Shown: piece by piece, positions 59,554-64,000 of the stretch
Layout of the letters: each line of letters opens with the position of its first letter
How positions within the stretch are numbered: the first letter of the stretch is position 1
From: Microbacterium sp. zg-Y625
Lineage (GTDB): Bacteria > Actinomycetota > Actinomycetes > Actinomycetales > Microbacteriaceae
Direction of reading: 5' to 3'
Length of the DNA: 64,000 nt
NCBI RefSeq assembly: GCF_030246925.1
Contig: NZ_CP126740.1
Coordinates: 2,666,001-2,730,000, forward strand
Made by a program: the position numbers and the translations under genes
The notes under the pieces: model-generated
Seen by the model: only the letters and a program-made list of their open reading frames with translations
Told to the model about the DNA's origin: nothing
Databases searched by the model: none

Positions 59554-60651
59554 ATGGGGCCCATCCGACAGACCTACGCAGGGACCAAGGAGTTCCCGCC
59601 CATCACGCGGGCGTACACCGATGTGTCGCAGGCCGTGAAGGAAAAGGGTCTGTTGCAGCGTGCGCGCGGGTTCTATGCGCTCGTCGGCCTCGCGATCCTC
59701 GCCGGCTTCGCCGGCTGCATCGTCGCCTTCTTCTCGCTGGGGGACAGCTGGTGGCAGCTGGCCGTCGCCGCGGCATCCGGCATCCTGTTCACTCAGGTCG
59801 CGTTCCTCGCCCACGAGGCGGCGCACCGCCAGATCTTCGCGTCGGGACCCGCCAACGACCGCCTGGCCCGCTTCATCGGCCCGGCCATCGTCGGAATGAG
59901 CGTGTCGTGGTGGTCGACGAAGCACACCCGCCACCACGCCAACCCCAACCGCGTGGGCAAGGACCCCGACATCGAGATCGACACGATCTCGTTCCTCGAC
60001 GAGGATGCCGCGTCGGCACGGGGCGTGCGACGCATGATCACCAAGCGTCAGGGCTGGTTGTTCTTCCCGCTGCTGACCCTCGAAGGCCTGAACCTCTACG
60101 CGCTGGCGTTCCGCCACCTGCTGTTCAACCGGGAGCCGATCAAGGGCCGGTTCCGCGAGATCGCGCTGCTGCTGGTGCGGCACGCTGTGGTCTGGACGCC
60201 GATCTTCGTCTTCCTGCCGCTCGGCATGGCGATCGCCTTCTTCTTCGTGCAGGTCGCTGTCTTCGGCGTCTACATGGGCGCCTCGTTCGCGCCGAACCAC
60301 AAGGGCATGCCCGTCATCGCCAAGGACGCGAAGCTGGACTTCTTCAGCAAGCAGGTGCGCACCTCGCGCAACATCCGCGGCGGCTGGTGGGCGACGTGGC
60401 TCATGGGTGGCCTCAACTACCAGATCGAGCACCACCTGTTCCCGAACATGCCGCGGCCGCACCTCGCCAAGGCCCGCCCGATCGTGATGAAGGCCTGTGA
60501 AGAGCTCAACGTGCCCTACACCGAGACCAGCCTGATCCAGTCGTACGCCATCGTCATCGACTACCTCAACCGAGTGGGCCTCGCAGCGCGCGACCCGTTC
60601 GACTGCCCCATGGCGACGACCGCCCGTCGGGGACTCGGACCGGCCGCCTGA
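59554..60651 (+). CDS. Membrane fatty-acid desaturase
   Basis: 365 residues from ATG at 59554. The three histidine boxes of diiron desaturases are present: HEAAH (87-91), HTRHH (124-128) and QIEHH near 292. Four membrane helices lie between them. It inserts a double bond into acyl chains in the membrane, raising fluidity. The ATG lacks a Shine-Dalgarno; a GAGGAAGCAGGTG stretch upstream points to an ATC at 59509 or a GTG at 59434 as possible alternative starts. It follows cspA, which fits a cold-adaptation pair. Confidence 0.93.
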   Translation: MGPIRQTYAGTKEFPPITRAYTDVSQAVKEKGLLQRARGFYALVGLAILAGFAGCIVAFFSLGDSWWQLAVAAASGILFTQVAFLAHEAAHRQIFASGPANDRLARFIGPAIVGMSVSWWSTKHTRHHANPNRVGKDPDIEIDTISFLDEDAASARGVRRMITKRQGWLFFPLLTLEGLNLYALAFRHLLFNREPIKGRFREIALLLVRHAVVWTPIFVFLPLGMAIAFFFVQVAVFGVYMGASFAPNHKGMPVIAKDAKLDFFSKQVRTSRNIRGGWWATWLMGGLNYQIEHHLFPNMPRPHLAKARPIVMKACEELNVPYTETSLIQSYAIVIDYLNRVGLAARDPFDCPMATTARRGLGPAA

Positions 60652-60709
60652 GGCGACGCCGCCGCCGGAGGGGGTGCGCCCGAGCGCACAGGGTCGTAAC
60701 GTCGCCGAC

Positions 60710-61717
60710 ATGAGCGACGTCACGATCTTCGCCCCCTCCCCCATCCTCACCGTCACGGTCGAGGACCACCCGTCGGGGGACGAGATCCACGTCCACGCCG
60801 GCGGCCAGGGCGTCTGGCAGGCGCGCATGCTGCTGCGGCTCGGCCGCACCGTCTCCATGTGCTGCACCCTCACGGGTGAGACCGGCCGCGTACTGCGGCG
60901 GCTGCTCGAGGACGAGGGAATCGTCGTCGTCCCGGTGCGCCGCGACGGGCGCGGTTCGGCCTATGTGCACGACCGCCGCGGCGGACAGCGCGTCGTGATC
61001 GCCGACGAAGGCGGCGACCCCCTCGGCCGCCACGAGCTCGACGAGCTGTACGGCGCCACGCTGGCGGAGGGTCTCGAGTCGCGCCTGGTGATCCTCAGCG
61101 GACCGGGTCGCGACGACATCCTCCCCGCCGACACCTACCGCCGGCTCGCTGCGGACCTGCGCGAAGGCGGGGCCGCGGTCGTGGTCGACCTGGCCGGGTC
61201 ACGCCTCGCGGCCGCCCTCGCCGGCGGAGTCGACGTGCTGAAGGTGAGCGACGAGGAGCTGCTGGCCGACCGGTTGATCTCGGACAGGTCGGTGGGCGCG
61301 GTCAGAAGGGCCATGCGCGCCCTGCGCGAGCGCGGAGCGCGGACCGTCGTCGTCTCCCGCGCCGAAGAGCCGCTGCTGCTGCTGGACGCACGGGGCTTTC
61401 TCGAAGTGAGCACGCCGCAGCTGCAGGTGGCCGATGACCACGGCGCCGGCGACTCGCTGACGGCAGGGCTGGCGGCGGGGATGGCTGCCGGCGACACCCC
61501 GCGCGACGCGGTGCGACTGGGCGCGGCGGCCGGAGCCCTCAACGTGACGCGCCACGGGCTCGGCACCGGCGACCCGGCCGCGATCGCGGCTCTGCTCGAG
61601 ACGGTGGTCGTGCGCGATGCCAACGGGAGCGAAGAAGCGCTCCCCGAGCAGCCCGTCATGGGCCGGGTGAGCCCGCACGGCCTCGCGGCCCTGGCGGAGC
61701 CGGAGGAGGAGAGGTGA
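60710..61717 (+). CDS. PfkB-family sugar kinase (1-phosphofructokinase-like)
   Basis: 335 residues from ATG at 60710. The N-terminal glycine-rich motif is HAGGQGVWQARMLLRLG and the C-terminal PfkB signature is DDHGAGDSLTAGLAAGMAAG with the catalytic Asp in GAGD. It resembles FruK/LacC kinases and would phosphorylate a sugar phosphate. Substrate unknown. It overlaps the surE start by four bases. Confidence 0.9.
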   Translation: MSDVTIFAPSPILTVTVEDHPSGDEIHVHAGGQGVWQARMLLRLGRTVSMCCTLTGETGRVLRRLLEDEGIVVVPVRRDGRGSAYVHDRRGGQRVVIADEGGDPLGRHELDELYGATLAEGLESRLVILSGPGRDDILPADTYRRLAADLREGGAAVVVDLAGSRLAAALAGGVDVLKVSDEELLADRLISDRSVGAVRRAMRALRERGARTVVVSRAEEPLLLLDARGFLEVSTPQLQVADDHGAGDSLTAGLAAGMAAGDTPRDAVRLGAAAGALNVTRHGLGTGDPAAIAALLETVVVRDANGSEEALPEQPVMGRVSPHGLAALAEPEEER

Positions 61718-62454
61718 CGCGGGCGCTCATCACCAACGACGACGGCATCGACGCTCCCGGCCTGCACGCGCTGGCACGCCGCGCGCGCGCAGCCGGCCTG
61801 GACGTCACCGTAGCCGCCCCCGCCCAGCAGTCCAGCGGCGCGAGTGCGTCGATCATGGCCGAAGACCGCGACGGGCGCATCGCCGTCGAACGGCGCACCC
61901 TGGTCGGCCTGGAGGACCTTCCCGCCTTCGCCGTGCACGGCGGCCCCGGACTCATTGCGCTGATCGCCGCACACGGTGCGTTCGGCGAGCCCCCGGAGGT
62001 CGTGCTCTCCGGGGTCAACCACGGCGCGAACGTCGGCCGGGCGATCATCCACTCGGGCACGGTGGGAGCAGCGCTGACCGGCGGGCTGAACCGCGCCCGG
62101 GCGATCGCCGTCTCATTGGACGTCGGTATGCGCCCGGTGGAGTTCCATTGGGAGGTCGCCGCCGAGGCCGCCCTGAACCTGCTTCCCCAACTGCTCGAGC
62201 GGCCACCGGGAACCGTGCTGAACGTGAACGCGCCGAACAGCGCCTCGCATCGCGGCATCCGGGAATCCACGCTCGCCCCCTTCGGCATCGTGCAGACGAC
62301 GTTGAGCGAGCGCGAGGAGCATCACATCCGCCTGGCGGTCGAGGATCTCCCCCATGCGCCGGAGCCCGGGACGGATGCCGCGCACCTCGCCGACGGCTGG
62401 GTGACGGTCACCGGACTGGAGTCGGTGACGGGCGTGCCGCTCGGACTGCGCTGA
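61714..62454 (+). CDS. surE: 5'/3'-nucleotidase SurE
   Basis: 246 residues. The metal site NDDGIDAPG is at residues 8-16 and the second motif is SGVNHGANVGRAIIHSGTVG, both standard for SurE. It dephosphorylates nucleoside monophosphates and is linked to stationary-phase survival. Translationally coupled to the PfkB kinase gene; convergent with and only three bases from the MarR gene. Confidence 0.95.
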   Translation: MTRALITNDDGIDAPGLHALARRARAAGLDVTVAAPAQQSSGASASIMAEDRDGRIAVERRTLVGLEDLPAFAVHGGPGLIALIAAHGAFGEPPEVVLSGVNHGANVGRAIIHSGTVGAALTGGLNRARAIAVSLDVGMRPVEFHWEVAAEAALNLLPQLLERPPGTVLNVNAPNSASHRGIRESTLAPFGIVQTTLSEREEHHIRLAVEDLPHAPEPGTDAAHLADGWVTVTGLESVTGVPLGLR

Positions 62455-62457
62455 CGC

Positions 62458-62991
62458 TCAGCGCAGCGCGTCGACGGACGCGAGGAGCTCGACGCGGTCG
62501 AGTTCGTCGAGCCGCTCGGCCAGCCGGCCGATGACAAGGGCGCCGATCTCGGCCTGTTCTTCGGTGAGAGAGTCGATGACCTCGACGATCGCGCTGTGGT
62601 GGGCGGAGTATGCCGCGTCGACGACGCGGATCGCCTCGGCCGTGGGCACCAGGTAGTGGGCGCGGCGATCGCGCGGGTGCTGCACGCGCTCCACCAGGCC
62701 GCGGCCGACGAGGCGCTCGACGACGTTGGTGATCGTCGCGCTGGAGGTCCGCAGCATGACGAGCAGATCCTTCGGGCTGATGTCCCGCTCGTCGCGGTAG
62801 CCCTGCACCAGGTATCTCAACGCCGTGAGGTCGACGCCCCGCAGACCCGCGCGCTGATGCGCACGCTGCGCCTGCGCGCGTTCGCCGCGGCGCATCCGCA
62901 GGATGGCGTCGCTCAGGGTGCTCCCCGCAGCCGTCGCGGGCGGGTCGGCGTAGAGGTGCTCGTTCTCATGGCGCACGACGCTCTGGGGCAT
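62458..62991 (-). CDS. MarR-family transcriptional regulator
   Basis: 177 residues. Winged helix with LTALRYLVQGYRDERDISPK, recognition helix SSATITNVVERLVGRGLVER and wing HPRDRRAHYLVPTAEG-like (VQHPRDRRAHYLVPTAEAIR). A 45-residue N-terminal extension precedes it. It is followed upstream on the same strand by a small gene and a shared divergent promoter with an ATTACA-N7-TGTAAT dyad, a possible target. Confidence 0.9.
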   Translation of the reverse strand: MPQSVVRHENEHLYADPPATAAGSTLSDAILRMRRGERAQAQRAHQRAGLRGVDLTALRYLVQGYRDERDISPKDLLVMLRTSSATITNVVERLVGRGLVERVQHPRDRRAHYLVPTAEAIRVVDAAYSAHHSAIVEVIDSLTEEQAEIGALVIGRLAERLDELDRVELLASVDALR

Positions 62992-63010
62992 GTCTTCTCC
63001 GGGGTTCGGA

Positions 63011-63232
63011 CTACCTGGCTTCGGAGGTGACCGCGTCGCGGGCTTCGGCGAGGGCGGCGAACCATCCCACCTCTACCCCCGTCTCATCGCGGGCACTGAA
63101 TCCGCCCGAACGCAGCCGCTCGACTGCGCCGAGGTAGCGACCGTCCGTGTTCGCGACCCAGAACCCCGGCTCGACCTGGAACCAGGCGGCACGCGCCTGC
63201 GTCGAGGGTGCTGCATCGATGATCACGGACAT
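63011..63232 (-). CDS. Small conserved protein, paralogous to the ORF upstream of cspA
   Basis: 73 residues from ATG at 63232, with GAGGAGAGTCGAC before it, a strong ribosome binding site. The core FWVANTDGRYLGAVERLRSG ... WFAALAEARDAV aligns by eye with the segment encoded at about 58874-59013. Soluble, no recognised family. Probably co-transcribed with the MarR gene 20 bases downstream. Confidence 0.8.
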   Translation of the reverse strand: MSVIIDAAPSTQARAAWFQVEPGFWVANTDGRYLGAVERLRSGGFSARDETGVEVGWFAALAEARDAVTSEAR

Positions 63233-63292
63233 GTCGACTCTCCTCAGTGTAGTGCTCTCGATGTGAGGCACAGTCGATTACACACCATCTGT

Positions 63293-63311
63293 ATTACATA
63301 CGTGGTGTAAT
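63293..63311. promoter_or_regulatory. Palindromic operator candidate in the small-protein divergent region
   Basis: ATTACA-N7-TGTAAT, with an additional ATTACAC half-site at 63277-63283. The right arm shares its last base with a consensus -35. MarR-type regulators bind such 15-20-bp dyads. Confidence 0.6.
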
Positions 63312-63340
63312 TGACATCGGGTGTCACACTTCGCTATAGA
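63311..63340 (+). promoter_or_regulatory. Sigma-A-like promoter for the DUF7882-like gene
   Basis: TTGACA (63311-63316), 18-base spacer, TATAGA (63335-63340). The region is AT-rich for this genome and lies about 60 bases before the GTG start at 63399. Confidence 0.75.
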
Positions 63341-63398
63341 AGTAGGACACAAATTGCGTCGTGCACACCCCGCACGGCCGACAAGCGAGGAGCAGAAA

Positions 63399-63746
63399 GT
63401 GGGACTTCTTTACTACGGTGCGGACACGACCGCCACCGAGATCCCTGACCGTCTGCTGGCCCACATCAAGGTGGTCATCGCGACGAAGCTTCGCCGCAAC
63501 GAGAGCTTCACGCTCTCCTGGCGGCATCCGGACAATACCGCCGCCGGGCGGACAACCCTGTGGCTGCAGCCGTCGATCCCGCTGCGTTTCGTGTTCGAGA
63601 ATCCCGAGCCCGAGACGCTCGACCCCGAGCTGCTGCGCGAGCTCGCGACGATGGCGAACTCGTCGGCGGGCGTCTCGCTCTCGTGGCAAGCCGAGACCGC
63701 CCCCGCAGCCGCCGTCGTGGAGCTCCGCCAGCCCGTCGCCGCCTGA
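63399..63746 (+). CDS. Small DUF7882-like protein, second copy
   Basis: 115 residues from GTG at 63399 with GAGGAGCAGAAA before it. Pattern VGLLYYGADTTATEIPDRLL, AHIKVVIATKLRRNESFTL, TTLWLQPSIPLRFVF and LATMANSSAGVSLS. It is a paralogue of the protein at 57620-57940. It has its own strong promoter overlapping a palindromic dyad. Function unknown; the ligase name sometimes given to relatives is not supported. Confidence 0.87.
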   Translation: MGLLYYGADTTATEIPDRLLAHIKVVIATKLRRNESFTLSWRHPDNTAAGRTTLWLQPSIPLRFVFENPEPETLDPELLRELATMANSSAGVSLSWQAETAPAAAVVELRQPVAA

Positions 63747-63758
63747 TCCCCCGCCTCA

Positions 63759-63876
63759 CGCCGAGTGAGTATTCGCAACGCCGAGTGAGTATTCGCGTCG
63801 CCGAGTGAGTATTCGCGTCGAGTACTCACTCGGCGTGCCGAATACTCACTCGAGCGCGTGAATACTCACGCGAGGG
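63759..63876. repeat. Six-unit, 20-bp-period inverted repeat array
   Basis: CGCCGAGTGAGTATTCGC occurs exactly at 63759, 63779 and 63799; then three inverse units follow at about 63819, 63837 and 63857 with core GAATACTCAC (GAGTACTCAC in the first). Together they form one large imperfect palindrome with about 55-bp arms between two convergent genes. Confidence 0.9.
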
Positions 63877-63885
63877 CGGACGGGC

Positions 63886-64000
63886 TCAGTCGGCAGCGAC
63901 GATGACGTCGTAGCCCCGGTCAGTGAGCCGGGCTCGCTGCTCCGCGGTCGCCTCGCCGTCGGTGATGACCGTGTCGAAGAGCCGCTCCGGCCCCACCACC
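63886..64000 (-). CDS. DeoR-family regulator, C-terminal end only (cut by window)
   Basis: The last 37 codons of a minus-strand gene ending at 63886: RLFDTVITDGEATAEQRARL followed by TDRGYDVIVAAD. This is the typical C-terminus of DeoR/GlpR-type sugar-phosphate-sensing repressors (D-x-x-I-T-D ... G-x-x-V-x-V-A). The DNA-binding part lies outside the window. Confidence 0.75.
   Translation of the reverse strand, partial: VVGPERLFDTVITDGEATAEQRARLTDRGYDVIVAAD

Noticed and set aside
63759..63876. CRISPR-like array
   Set aside because: Units are separated by two bases and half are inverted; there are no spacers and no cas genes.

Overview
The window looks like chromosomal DNA of a high-GC actinobacterium, most likely Microbacterium or a close Microbacteriaceae relative. 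The reasons are very GC-rich codon usage, frequent GTG starts and ATGA/GTGA gene overlaps, a HAIR (HspR) heat-shock operator, a CUT1 sugar ABC transporter without its own ATPase, two DUF222/13E12-type HNH genes, and small GTG-started proteins of a type I know from Microbacteriaceae (DUF7882-like). One tRNA-Arg(ACG) was found. I saw no rRNA, CRISPR array, insertion sequence or prophage.

Layout. 1-9156: the end of a DUF222-HNH gene, a DUF2207 membrane protein, a secreted multidomain rhamnogalacturonan lyase behind a LacI-type operator, a MarR regulator and a two-gene ABC exporter. 9209-13349: an operon of MFS transporter, GH2 glycosidase and DUF2804 protein. 13431-17042: serine dehydratase, Hsp20 with heat-shock operators, and an endonuclease-like gene flanked by inverted 59-bp repeats next to the tRNA. 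17122-29659: L-arabinose catabolism (FGGY kinase, araA, aldose epimerase) and a GH42/ABC transporter/LacI operon with a divergent LacI gene. 29660-37403: a second DUF222-HNH gene, then a ytfQRT-yjfF-type galactofuranose importer with LacI and tandem operators. 37458-43744: P-loop kinase, FtsX-type ABC system with PadR, DUF1992 protein and RNase HI. 43773-56122: two flavin/sulfur-flavoured operons (sulfurtransferase, PanE-like reductase and FMN reductase; then a peptide-type ABC importer with a luciferase-like monooxygenase and two AhpD/CMD proteins), separated by a two-flavin LLM-FAD fusion gene. 56348-64000: araD with the same palindromic operator as the araA operon, small unknown proteins, CinA-type amidase, cold-shock protein, fatty-acid desaturase, PfkB kinase, SurE, a MarR-linked small-protein locus, a six-unit palindromic repeat array and the end of a DeoR regulator.

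Functional reading. The first 37 kb plus araD fit together as a set for plant cell-wall (pectin rhamnogalacturonan-I and arabinogalactan side chain) use: a secreted lyase, importers, galactosidases, arabinose catabolism and several LacI repressors with recognisable operators. The 44-56 kb part fits oxidative breakdown of an imported, possibly sulfur-containing, small molecule; its substrate is not known.

The most unusual items are the 59-bp palindromic repeat family (three copies of identical length, two bracketing an endonuclease-like gene), the 20-bp-period six-unit inverted array at 63759-63876, the LLM-FAD oxidase fusion, and a conserved small-protein ORF that runs in frame into the cold-shock gene.
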